Shown here: piece after piece, positions 1-11,102 of the stretch | Layout of the letters: each line of letters begins with the position of its first letter | Position numbering within the stretch: the first letter of the stretch is position 1 | Assembly (NCBI GenBank): GCA_038049695.1 | Contig: CP142451.1 | Span: 7,562,001-7,626,000, forward strand | DNA from: Cinnamomum chago | Lineage: Eukaryota > Streptophyta > Magnoliopsida > Laurales > Lauraceae | Direction of reading: 5' to 3' | DNA: 64,000 nucleotides | Notes under the pieces: generated by a model | What the model was told of the DNA's origin: nothing | Seen by the model: the letters and a program-made list of their open reading frames with translations, nothing else | Database searches by the model: none | Translations under genes and position numbers: made by a program

Positions 1-500
1 GTAGTTCACATTTGTTTGCTAATATTTAGAGATTGGTGAAGGATCCACGGTTGAAAATTTGTGTGGTAGCCATTTTTAGTCTTCTTAAGAGCTTTTACGG
101 TTCAGGTTGTAAACTAGGATCTCACAATTGAAGAAAAAACAAAAAAAATGGGACAGTATGAATAGTGTCCAAAGCTCTATCAGGAAAGCATATATAATCA
201 ACAGTCTATAGTTTTTTGCTAATTTCTTGTGATCCAAAAAGAATTAGTCAACAAAATTTGGGGTAGGAGCCGTGTTTATCCTTCCAAACAGGATGAACGG
301 TTCAGATCTTAAGTGTGGGGCCCACAAAAGTTAGAAACGGTGATCTAAACTTCTAGGATTTATAACAAATATCTCAAAATATATGAACATCCAACAGTTG
401 AAAATTTGACCCATAGTCGTGTTTGATCTTATAAATCTATCCAACGGTTTGGATGGAGCTTGAGGGGCCCAAAAATTTTTAAAAAAAAGAGGAGAAATCG
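1..500. repeat. Partial dispersed repeat at left edge, related to the element at 60502-61578
   Basis: Two blocks (near 40-110 and 375-460) carry the phrase 'ACGGTTGAAAATTTG' or a close variant, followed by a 'tagcc/tagtcgt' segment and an 'acggttcag' or 'acggtttgg' segment. The PIF-like element at 60502-61578 repeats the same order of phrases every 180-205 bp. I see no terminal inverted repeat here, so this is a truncated or divergent relative whose left part may lie outside the window. Confidence 0.45.
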
Positions 501-1423
501 GACTGCCTAGTGATAGCGTCAAGTGCACCGTAGCCGATGATGTCTTTCTATTTCAGCGTGGGATGTCTACTTCAAATCTCATCAACTTCGTTGCTTTTTG
601 GAAAAGACACTTTATGTCTACTCTCCAATTGAGAAAGACATGTGAAAAGCAATACCAAACACTCTAAAAGCAGTTTGAAACCATTATAAGTCAATAAGAG
701 GTAAATTTAAGAGATGTCAAACTGAACATTATTCTTTTCACATTTAAACAAAGCATTAAAGCAAGTGTCATCCTTCTTTTTCTTTACATAGTGTCTTTTT
801 AAATCCCAATAAATCTCAACCCAACCTCCTTTGCCACCTCACCCGTAAGGTTTTTCAAATGAACGTTTCTCTAATAATGCTTTTCCATCTCACGTACTAT
901 TTACTCTCTCATAGATTGCCTTTCTCTATAATTACTTTTTTTTCTTTCTAAAGCACTTCTTTAAAGATTTATTGATCCGGTTTTGTCTTCTTTTTAATAA
1001 TATATGTGGGTATATTCTGATAATATTTGTGAGTCTTTTTTATAATATATGATAATAAGAACCCACTTACTCAAATATTATCCTTTTTTTTTCCATAATG
1101 AAAAAGCTGGATGAAATTCGAAATTCATCTACGTATACAATGGCCAATAATGATAAATCACTCAATCAGGTTCTATTGTTAATGATTTTAAGATTTTTTA
1201 ATTCCATGCTAGTATTGTATGTTTATTATAGTTAGTGTTCTTTTTATTTATAAATATCATTAGTTATAATTTATAACTGATAAATGTGTCTATTAAAAAA
1301 TATGAATCCAGATGCTCAAAACTTAAAAAAAATAAAAAATAAAAAATAAACAATAGATAATTTGAGGCCTCATTTAATATTGTCGATTTATGTCTTAAAT
1401 TGTCTTGAGTCAAACCAGAATTT
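501..1423. other. Unique AT-rich left flank, no gene seen
   Basis: The stretch is AT-rich with many short T and A runs. I found no coding frame that resembles a known protein and no inverted terminal repeats. It does not match the flanks of RLK copies B or C, so it lies outside the repeated segment. Confidence 0.5.
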
Positions 1424-2083
1424 ATTTTTGTTTCTTCTTTGTATTGTTCTGTCACTGAGCCGTTTTCTTCTAGGCGGGGTCTTTGTTTCGTTTTTCTAGT
1501 CTTCTTCAAGTCGTTTGTTTTTTTTTTTTTTTTTGGTCAAAGAACAAAGAAAAAAAAAAGTAAGAACGGTGTTTGTTTTTCAATCTTCTTCCAAGTCCTC
1601 TCCAAGTCTCTTCTTTTCAAGTCTTCTCCAAGTCTCTTCTTTACAAGTCTTCTCCACGTCTCTACTTTAAAGTCGTTTGTTCAGACTGCATGCAACTATG
1701 CACACGTTCATGAAACTCTCATGTAATATTTTTGAGGTTAAGGTGGTTTTGGTTATTCGTCTTAGGGTGTGTGAGTTCGAGCCCTTGACGTGGGAAAAAA
1801 TGAAGGTAAAAAAAGTATTTGTATGAACGGGGTGAACATTTTTCAGGTCCAATCCAACTCATTCTGCACGAGGGTCCCACTCCACTACATCCAATTCATT
1901 CTTAGAAAACTAGGCGGGCCATAAACGCAGGCCATGATGTTCTTAGAAAACTGGGCGGGTCATGAACGCAAGCCATGCTGCAAAAGCATGACAGACAGGT
2001 ACAAATAGGCCCATGGGACTCTGCCTCAGCATTCATTCCACAATCCACAAAACCCTTTCCTACTTGTAATAGACCGAGAGTTG
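1424..2083 (+). promoter_or_regulatory. Upstream region of RLK copy A (start of repeated segment)
   Basis: Similarity to the upstream regions of copy B (from about 15365) and copy C (from about 42480) begins near 1424, so this is the left edge of the repeated segment. The region includes pyrimidine-rich 'tcttcaagtc' repeats, a short relic of the gene's own start (1710-1826) and a possible TATA-like 'tacaaatagg' at about 2000. Unlike B and C it lacks the hAT-like insertion: the empty target site 'tttgtatg' is at 1818-1825. Confidence 0.5.
1710..1826 (+). other. Relic of the RLK start codon region, now a 38-codon upstream ORF
   Basis: About 45 bp here closely resembles the first codons of the RLK 375 bp downstream: both contain 'ctctcatgtaatatt' and, after a short variable stretch, 'taaggtggttttggtt'. 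The frame opens with MKLSCNI, as in RLK copy B (MMKLSCNI), then diverges and stops after 38 codons. The same relic is near 15585 (copy B) and 42712 (copy C). If the transcript starts this far upstream it would be a uORF; otherwise it is a duplication scar. Confidence 0.5.
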
Positions 2084-5000
2084 ATGATGGAGCTCTCATG
2101 TAATATTCTTGTCTTTGTAAGGTGGTTTTGGTTGTTCCTCATCCATGCAACCCTACTCATTTCACCTGAGGTGGAATCGGTTCTGATAAATGTTTCAGCA
2201 AATGCAACAGATGCACTTGCTCTACTTGCTTTCAAGCAACAGATATGGAGAGATCATGGTCATCCTCTGAGCACATGGAATGACTCTCTCCCTTTCTGCC
2301 AGTGGCAAGGAATCACATGCGGCCGACGCCATCCTCACAGGGTCGTGGCCATGAATCTGACTCGGCTTCAGTTGGTAGGTCCTTTGTCACCTTTCATAGC
2401 GAACCTTACATTCCTTCGTGTAATTGACCTTAGCGACAACGAGCTCCATGGCCAAATCCCCCAGGAATTTGGTTGTTTGTTCAGGCTCAGGTACCTCAAT
2501 CTTACCTGTAACTCAATGACGGGAGAAATTCCAGCCAATCTGACCCACTGTCGGAGACTCAGAATTTTGAGTTTTGTTTTCAACAAGCTCACCGGCAAGA
2601 TTCCTGTTGAGCTAGGCTCTTTATCAAGGCTCAAACTGCTCGGCATTGGATCAAACAATCTCACAGGAAGCATCCCCACTTCACTTGGGAACCTTTCATC
2701 TCTCACCCATCTCTCTCTAGGGAGAAATAAATTAGAGGGAAACATACCGAAACAGCTTGGCCAGCTTAGGAACCTATATGTGTTTGAAACACGAGAAAAT
2801 AGGCTTTCTGGCACTATTCCACCTACACTCTTCAATCTCTCATCTATAGCTATCATTTCTGCCCCTGCAAACCAACTGAGTGGAAGCCTTCCACCCAACC
2901 TCGGTGTTACTCTTCCCAATCTTGTTGAGTTTTATGTAGGAGGAAACCGATTTACAGGACCCATCCCAATCTCAATGCCCAATGCCTCAAGACTTGAAAA
3001 ACTCTCACTTGGCACAAACCTATTCAGTGGATCAATTCCTACAAACCTAGGAAGGCTGGGAGGTCTCCATTTGCTAAATTTGGGAGACAATTTACTTGGA
3101 AGTGGGGAAACTGATGACATGAGCTTTCTCTCTTCTCTTATGAATTGTAGCTTTCTGGAGAAACTGTATGTAGCCAAGAACCAGCTCGCAGGTGCATTGC
3201 CCAGATCCATAACCAATTTCTCAACTAATCTTGGACAACTTCATTTATCAGAGAATCAGATAACCGGGAGCATTCCTACAGGGATAGGTAATTTGTTCAA
3301 CTTGATTTTCTTGGGCATGTATTCCAACCTTATGACAGGTATGATTCCTGAGGGTATTGGAATGCTTAGCAAGTTACAAATTTTACATTTGTCTGGAAAC
3401 AAATTTTCCAAGGAATTTCCTTCTTTCATCGGCAACAACACTCAATTGTTCGAATTGAGTCTTGCAGAAAACAATTTAGAAGGAAGCATACCTTCAACTC
3501 TAGGGAACTGTCAACGGCTGTCAATATTATACCTTGGTTTCAATAATCTAGTTGGTTCCATACCGAAGCAAATTTTTAGTAATACAAGTCTCCGAACTCT
3601 CGCTCTACATGCGAATTCTTTGGTCGGGTCCTTGCCAATGGAAGTAGGCAACTTGAATGGCCTAGGGATATTATCAGTTTCTAATAACAAATTGTCTGGT
3701 GAAATTCCCAAAAGCCTAGATAATTGTCTTGGTTTGGAAATGCTTTTTTTAGATGGTAACTTCTTTCAAGGAACATTTCCACGCTTGAGTTCTTTGAAAG
3801 GTATGTTACAAATGGATATTTCCCGCAACAACTTCTCAGGACAGATTCCAGAGTATATTGAAAAGCTTCCTTACCTGCAATATCTAAATCTTTCTTATAA
3901 TGATTTTGAGGGCCAAGTACCACAAGAAGGAATCTTCAAGAATGCAAGTGCAGTTTCAGCCATCGGCAATAAAAAGCTTTGTGGGGGTAGTCCTGCACTG
4001 TTGTTGCCAACATGCCCGAGCCAAGATAGTACGAAACAAAGGCGGCGCTTTTCTACAGGACGAACGATTGCACTAATCATCAGCTCAGTACTCTGTTTAG
4101 TTTTACTATCGTCCATCGTTTTCTATTGTCTGAGAAAATCAAAGAAGCCTCCACATCCTCATCCAGAACCAGTACCAGACCCCTTGGAGGAACAATTGTT
4201 GAGAATTTCTTATGGGGATCTTTGTAAAGCAACTGATGGGTTTTCTTCGGCTAATTTGATTGGGGTGGGAAGTTATGGCTCTGTCTATAAAGGATCTTTG
4301 GATCGCATTGGGAAGACTATCTATACAGGATTTTTGGATCGCATTGGGAATACTGTGGCAGTGAAGGTGCTTAATCTTCAACGTGGAGGAGCTTCTAAGA
4401 GTTACATAGCTGAATGTAAGGCTTTGAGAAATGTTCGGCACCGGAATCTTTTAAAAATCCATACTGTTTGCTCGAGCATTGACTCTAAAGGTAATGATTT
4501 CAAAGCTCTGGTTCTTGACTACATGGCTAATGGGAATCTGGACCAGTGGTTGCATCCACGCATTGGTGAGCAGCACCAATCCAGGAATTTAAGCCTTATT
4601 CAAAGGTTGAATATAGTTGTTGATGTGGCTTCTGCGTTGAATTATCTTCATAATTCTTGCGAAAAGCCCATAGTTCACTGTGATCTAAAATCAAGTAATA
4701 TTCTTCTTGACGAAGATATGAATGCTCATGTCGGAGATTTTGGATTGGCGAGATTCCTTTCTGAAGCTACAAGCAGTTGCTCTGAGAACCATACCAGCTC
4801 ATGTAGCATAAAAGGAACTATTGGATATGTTGCTCCAGGTGATGTGATTTCATTTTTCGCTCTTTTGTTACTAGCCTGCTTTAGTTCAATTGATAAATCT
4901 CCCTATTTTCAACACCATCACGAATTTTAAATTGTAAATAAAATAATCATAGTACACAATTATATATTTTTACAACAAATCCTCATATCTTTCTATCACC

Positions 5001-6159
5001 TAAAATAAAAATGATAAGGATAATATGGAAAAATAAAATAATTTATTGAAAATGATGATGTTATTTATTTCATGTAATTGATTGATTCTATACTTTAGCA
5101 AAGAAATTTTACTTAAATTAATTAAATCATATCCATCCACTCATTTGTTGGATGATTATTGAATATTATTCTTTTTTGGTGATAATAATATTAACATTTC
5201 ATCGTTTGAAATCCCCTGCATTAAATATCGCATAGTGTTCTAGAAGAAAAAAAGAATTTTTTTCGAAGCAGTAAGTTCAAAGACAAAATAAGACTATCAA
5301 TAAATGTTAGAGTTATCCATCAAAAAATAAATGTTAGAGTTACCCCTTTTTATCAATAAATTGACTTGTACGTTATTTTACAAAAGTTCATCAAATCTAA
5401 CAAATGAGTTGTGGGAGGAGTTTCTAATCCTATTTCTGCTGAAGATTATATTAGGCACTAATTGTTTCTAAACTTTGTTAGGAATATCCATCCTTCACTA
5501 ATATAGTCTGTCTTCATTAACAAGTAAAACAATTGTGTCATTTGTCTTCAAATGTGAAGTTGCTGATTCCTTGTAAATGAAATGTGTAGGTGGTGATTGA
5601 GGGAGTCTCTTTTGTTGGTTTTATGGATTATGTTTAGTCTAATCTATGGAACTTGCCTCCTTTAGATATTATACCCATTGAAAAATTGTTCCCTTTCAGT
5701 TCTTAGATATTGAGTCTTGCATTCTTTCTTGAATTGAATAACCATTGAAATATTTGGGGTCAAATAATGACAGAGTATGCAATGGGCGGCGAAGTATCTA
5801 CATTTGGAGACATCTACAGTTATGGGATCCTTCTTTTGGAGATATTCACGGGAAAGAAACCAACTGATGAGATCTTTAATGGAAGTCTAAGCCTTCATCA
5901 ATTTGCTAAGCTGGCTTTACCTGAGCGTGTGATGGAGATTGTTGATCAAAGCTTGCTCTTAGTAGAATTTGAAGGTCTTAATGAAAGCCAAACTTGCACA
6001 AATGCAAAAGGCAGACTTCAAATGTGCTTGGTATCTATCATCAGTGTTGGTGTAGCCTGTTCTATGATATCTAATAAGGATCGAATGGAGATTGGAGATG
6101 CTATGGTGGAGATGCAGGGTATCAGAGATTTATATCTTGGAGTTGGGAGGAATAACTGA
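2084..6159 (+). CDS. LRR receptor-like kinase, subfamily XII type, copy A
   Basis: A predicted plasma-membrane receptor kinase of the Xa21/EFR/At3g47570-like group. Exon 1 is 2084-4838, the intron 4839-5773 (GT-AG) and exon 2 5774-6159; the splice restores the kinase reading VAP-E-Y, giving 1046 residues. The first ATG is 2084, with a second ATG directly after. Domains in order: hydrophobic signal segment (about 7-26), LRRNT (about 40-80, WNDSLPFC...ITC), about 22 LRRs (83-610), transmembrane segment (about 661-684) and kinase (about 718-1030). Visible kinase motifs are the loop GVGSYGSV, AVKV lysine, HCDLK (non-RD, typical of immune RLKs) and DFG. A 12-residue tandem duplication lies between the loop and the lysine strand. 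Copy A has KSSN where B and C have KPNN or KPSN after HCD. The frame is intact. The ligand is unknown. Confidence 0.9.
4284..4355 (+). repeat. In-frame 36-bp tandem duplication in kinase N-lobe (copy A)
   Basis: Units 4284-4319 and 4320-4355 are each 36 bp and about 31 of 36 positions match. They encode YKGSLDRIGKTI followed by YTGFLDRIGNTV, between the glycine-rich loop and the AVKV lysine. Most relatives have one such stretch. The same duplication is in copies B and C, so it predates the triplication. Confidence 0.85.
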
Positions 6160-7784
6160 AGCCTACATTGGCCAAAGGTATATCTTACCCAAGTAATTAT
6201 TGAGAAATTGTTTATTAGTGTTCCTAAGAATATTCTAGTAGAAGATCAAGTGGTTGGAAAATCTCAAGTTTTGTATAAATAGGGTAGTAAACAAGGGCTA
6301 TCAACAAAAATGAGTTTGACCTTAATTGGACTTTATTTTATTTTATTTTATTTTATCTTAGATTGGATTTGCCAGGCTTGGATCCCATCCAAGTAGATAA
6401 ACAAGCTGGATCCAAATTTGGCAACTAGGTTTGCCACTCTTACAGGTCCATTGAAAGGTTTTTTTTTTTTTTTTTAAATTATGATGTATAAAGTCTTATA
6501 AAAAAAAAGGACTTGAAATGGGAACTCATTTGTGAGGTCCACCTTTTATCAATCCAACCCCTAACAAGGGCTTCACCTTACCCTCAATAAAATGGCATTG
6601 GATAAGATGTGATCTTGACATGAGTAATTCCATTATTTGAATTCTTTTCATTAGAATTGAATTTTATCTAAACTCTAAAGGTTTCAAATTATCAAGCATT
6701 GAGGCCGCCAAGTCAAGGGTTTGGATGATAAGGAGATACTTGCATATACGGATACCTTTCCAGCCCCTTTCTTAGGAAAGAAGTGAGAAGTTTAACACAA
6801 AAGTTATACACATGTATATAGCACAAGCATTTACATACAAACATATGTGCACACACAAAAGAGTGAGCAATCTTGAGTTGTCTTCAAAGGTACTAAAATA
6901 AGTCCACAAACAGTCGATAGAATGCATTTTTAAGGGTTCACAGAAACACACAACAATGCAAAAGCATGAATACAGTGAGGAAAGACTATTTTCCCCCTTT
7001 TCTGCTGTGCATTGATACTGCTAAAATTTGGAGGCATAGAAAACATGACTTCAAACAAGATTGAGTGAAAAAGTTGACGCACTAGGCCAAACCCAGGGAA
7101 GGGATAATAAGGCTTTGACAATGATGATGATGCTGTCGTCATCCTTCTAATATCAAGATACTAATGATGCCATAAAGCATAATTACTGTGACACAAATTT
7201 TTCTGCATGAAAGGCCAAGCCAGTGGGCCCAACTGGGTCACATACAAACCCCTCTCCACATTCCAAGTTTGACACTCGCCCAAACTCTCATCCAACTTTA
7301 TCTAATGGCTAGGCTAGGATTTCAAGGACATTGAGGAGCTCTAAATATCAACTTCCCACACCCAGATTGTTCCAAAATTTTCAAACACCCAACCATTCCA
7401 TGATTCTGATGCTCCCAGGCCGGCTACACAGGTCAGGCGAATGTTCTGAGCATTCCAAATCAAGCTCATTGCAATGCTGGCCTATTCAAGATACTAATCA
7501 GGGTGGTCACACATGACTTTTATACATGTCATACTAACAAATTGATGAAAAAGCGAGCAACAGACAAAAAGTAATATCTATTGTGTTGCCTATCGAAAAA
7601 TTTGAGATTATTTTAAATATTACATAAAATCTATTGCTATATTCTTTATCAAGAATCAAAACCTGATTTGCCCCATCAACAAAACAGCCGCTTCTGTATA
7701 TCTGTATTCAGCAACGATTCTATTGGTGAAGTTTCTCTTTTACCTGTTTGTCTGTTTAAGAAAACAGATGATGAATCAGATGCA
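6160..7784. other. Spacer between convergent RLK copy A and tetraspanin fragment A
   Basis: This is the 3' flank of copy A. It is collinear with 30717-32318 and 47635-49258, differing by small indels and poly-T length. I see no coding frame with protein similarity. Both neighbouring genes end here. Confidence 0.6.
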
Positions 7785-8100
7785 TTAGACAGGAATAACA
7801 AATGGCAAGTAAGATGGGATAATAACAGTTGAATTAAATGTGAAGAACTCATTGATTCTTACATTCCACACATCATTCTTCAATTTAAAATGAGAATCAA
7901 CATCATAGGGAGGCTGCTGAACAGGGGGTTTCAGGAGTGGAAGCCTTGCAGGAGTATAATCATCATCACTGTCATAGTAGCCTCCACGATTTGGCCCAAG
8001 AGCCTGCAGAATCATGGCCAAGAGGATAGACAACGCCTGCAAACAAATTGCGGGCCACTCATTAGGAAACTTGAATCACACATCCATTCAAGAGCATTCA

Positions 8101-8102
<2 letters not shown>

Positions 8103-8132
<30 letters not shown>
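8103..8132. repeat. (GA)n microsatellite, unit A
   Basis: About 30 bp of GA repeats sit in the tetraspanin intron. The same site has about 68 bp in unit B (32637-32704) and only about 10 bp in unit C (49578-49588), so it has changed length since the duplication. Confidence 0.9.
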
Positions 8133-8137
<5 letters not shown>

Positions 8138-9622
8138 TTGCACAAAACAATTGCCCAAAGTGAGGGGGGTCAATTTTGTTAAGACATCCCAAGGTCCCAA
8201 GCCATCAGCCATGTTTGGATCCTCGGGACTCAATTGCCCTGTAAACAAATTAACTCTGATTACCTGTGACTGGTAATTTCAAAGAACAAAACTATAACTC
8301 AGAGCACAACTCAAGTTGTCCAAACTGATGATGATGATATTATTATTAGATCATAGTACCTGTTATCTCTTTTATTCGGATTGTAACATGGCGACATTAT
8401 TAATGGCTTCATCTCGTTTCGTATCATATGCTGAAATTACCGATTGTTTATACTATGCTATGTACCTTATTATCAATGGATCATTGTCCACCTAGCACTG
8501 CACTATCACACATCACACATCACACACAGGACTCTCATTCTTATTATTGAGATACTAACCCCGCAGGTATAGCTGGAATCAGGTATGACTTTAATTATCA
8601 TTTATTGTTACATGTGATGTTAACTATACATGCATATTTGCTTGGCTCCATGAGACTAACCCATTTCTTGGTGCTTATAGGTGCCTGCCCTCTTTCCTTG
8701 CTTGTTTGTGGGCTTGGCAATTGCCTTGATGCCGCAGGGTAATGGAGAGATATGCAGTGGATGCATTGAGAGGCCTTAACATTAGAGTTTGTTATTTTCT
8801 TTTGTTATCTTTTAGTGGGCCACGTTGGGCCAAGATTGTAATAGCTTAATGAAAACATTTCTGTAATTCTTATAGTGGAACAAACTTGTAAGACATTACC
8901 TTATTCCTGCTCACATGAGATCTCTATTTTCTCATCTATTGGATTTATGGCATTATTTTGGTACTTTCCCACTAACATCCCAGGATTCGAGGCACCCGGA
9001 TCTTGGGGCGTTACACACTCAGTTTTTCTGGTATTCATTGTGTTGATATCCTCTAATTCCTCCAATCTATCACTCTGTTTAATTCTGATTGCAGGCATTT
9101 GGAAACATATGCGTGTATTATTTCCAATCTAAGTCTAGAGCTCCATAGAAATCAAAAGCAATTTCATTGTTTCCGCTGTTTGGAGCTGGGGAGTAGAATA
9201 TTCTAGCGCATTAAAAGATAATTTAGAATAAGGGCAGCAGTTCAATCATGGAATTAAATGTCAGCCATTTTGTCACTGAACCATGGCTTCACATTTAGGC
9301 TCAGGAAACTGTACATTCCCAGACACTCAGTACCTTATAAATTCTCTTATTAACATACCTGGGCAGCCACTATCAATTAATGAGCCTATCCACTTGCACA
9401 TTTCAAAGTTTGATCCCACAAATTTCTTGAACTCCTCAAATCTGCGAGTTGGGTCCTCCGGAAAATCCTGAGACAGAGAACAAGACCAATATTTTTTTAT
9501 TTTTTATTTTTAAAAGAAGTTTTGTAATGTAAAAGTTGTAATAGGGTGAAGGATATAGTGAACCTAGAAAGGTGATATAGTGAACCTAGGAAGGTACGAT
9601 ACCTCTTCCCAGTTGCGGTTTA

Positions 9623-9924
9623 GGGCGTGTTTGACACTTAACTAGTTAAAGTGAAGTCAAGTGAGTCTAGACAAGAAATGACAAGAGGCTATATCAAAAG
9701 TACACAATTTCAAAATTCCCTCTGAATTTTTTAAAAAATGTCAAAAAAGCAACCTCCTTTCTCCACTAAAAGACAAAAAATCTTCATTTTTCTATATAAA
9801 AAGTCAAAAAATTCCATACCAAACAACTAAAAACAAAACACTGTCCTAACACCTTATTTTTTATTCTCTCTTCATTTGATGCGCCTTTACATCAGCATAC
9901 TTCACCATACACCCAAACAGGCCC
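9623..9924. mobile_element. MITE-like insertion in tetraspanin exon 3, unit A
   Basis: A roughly 300-bp segment has imperfect inverted ends (GGGCGTGTTTG and CAAACAGGCCC). It interrupts the exon-3 sequence, which is uninterrupted in unit C (51217-51297). Unit B has the same insertion at 34257-34547. The interior is AT-rich and noncoding. I could not define a clean target duplication, and about 11 bp of exon next to the right end is missing in unit A, so the superfamily (PIF/Harbinger or hAT) is left open. Confidence 0.65.
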
Positions 9925-10455
9925 TAAACACATGCAGCCTCGAGAATAACGACCAAGAAAACAAACACCATATACTTTACCCTTCTAAGGTTTACAATGA
10001 TTGAGAGAATTTACACCTCTAATGCCATGGGCATTGAGACAGAATTTAGTAGCCGTTTTAATCAATTTATAGCACACTGAATTACAGGGGCAAATCAGCA
10101 AGTGTACAGTGGCTGAAGCAGCTTGACCATACACCATGCATGTGGCTCATGTTCAGGGATCCAAATTAAAGACGGTTGATCAGATCGACAATATAGAATA
10201 TCTGAGATTCATAACCCAAATTCCCAACATGGTCAATGTTAGACAATAGATGGCTAAGAAGAGAATCAAGTAGCATAACAGAATAAGAGGAATTCTGCAA
10301 AAAGCCCGGGTGTCGTTTTGCTAAAAAGCACCCCATTCTTTGGCCGATAGGAAGCCTTTGCACATTTTGTCTTTTTATGAAGGAGTGAATAAAAAATGAA
10401 AACAAAGGACATTTTGGGCATTTTGAAAGAAAGTTCAATACTCCATTTTGCACAT

Positions 10456-11093
10456 TCAAAAGTCTACACGGCCCGATTTTGGGGACCCGGTATTGGCCCG
10501 GTCCCCACGGGAGCCATTGGATCCCAAGTCTAATGTATTTTAGTTATTTAAGTGGGTAGAATTAAGTGGGACACACGTTAGATTAGATGCGTGGTTTAGT
10601 GAGTTGGGTTAGTGGGTAGATGACCTGACCCGTAGTTTTGACCCAATGACTTAAGCCCACCTTTTAACCTAATCCCTATTTTAATTAATCGCACGTATTT
10701 ATCCCTTCCCACTTATCTCTGCAACTCTTCCCGTTCGTCTTCTTCCTCTTTCAACTTCCCAAGCCATTTCAGCTTTAGGATCTAGCCATCAGAATCAATA
10801 TAAGAGGAAACCAGCATTCTTGGCTCAACTTTCTTATCTCAGGTAACCATCTCCTCAAATAATTAGGAGTAGATCTGTATTCTTGGGTTATCCCATTTTC
10901 TTTCCAATGCTAGGTTTTGGGTAAGAATATCATAGATCTGATCGATCACCTTGGTATCTCTTTCTCATCTCATAGATCTTATCACCTGGGTATCTCTTTC
11001 TCATCTCTTATATCAGATTCCCTGGGATTCAATGGCTCCCTTGGGGACCAAGCCAACACCCGGTCCCCAAAATCGGGCCATGTAGCATGTCCC
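10456..11093. mobile_element. Non-autonomous Mutator-like element with promoter-like cargo, unit A only
   Basis: The insertion is flanked by the 9-bp direct repeat TTTGCACAT (10447-10455 and 11094-11102). Unit B keeps the empty site (near 35070), with one base changed. Near each end are long inverted repeats containing GGCCCGATTTTGGGGACC and its complement, though the outermost 9-10 bp do not pair. The interior has no transposase. It contains a pyrimidine-rich leader-like stretch (about 10690-10790), 'caggtaacc' near 10839 resembling a 5' splice site, and a short 'ggtatctctttctcatctc' direct repeat near 10950-11010. It may be a captured promoter and 5' UTR with an intron (Pack-MULE style), but that is inference. 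Confidence 0.65.
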
Positions 11094-11102
11094 TTTGCAC
11101 AT

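Larger units (their letters stand above)
7785..9974 (-). pseudogene. Tetraspanin-18/TOM2A-like 3' fragment, unit A
   Basis: Only the counterparts of exons 3-5 of the full gene at 49259-55987 are present. Exon 5 (7785-8036) is open and encodes the C-terminal part with [19 protein letters not shown] and the YDSDDDYTP tail. Exon 4 (9359-9467) has four extra bases ('ttaa') compared with copies B and C, which shifts the frame. Exon 3 (9603-9974) is split by a roughly 300-bp MITE-like insertion. Exons 1 and 2 are absent because the duplicated segment stops inside intron 2. This is a dead duplicate, although exon 5 could still be transcribed as antisense 3' sequence facing RLK A. Confidence 0.8.

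Noticed and set aside
2368-3216. Long minus-strand frames across the RLK LRR region (also in copies B and C)
   Set aside because: They are shadows of the LRR coding strand produced by the repeat periodicity.
8875-9132. An 85-codon plus-strand frame kept in all three units (also 33534-33791 and 50370-50627)
   Set aside because: It opens with GTG rather than ATG, lies in the intron of the tetraspanin copies on the other strand and resembles no protein I know. Its conservation is explained by the recent duplication.
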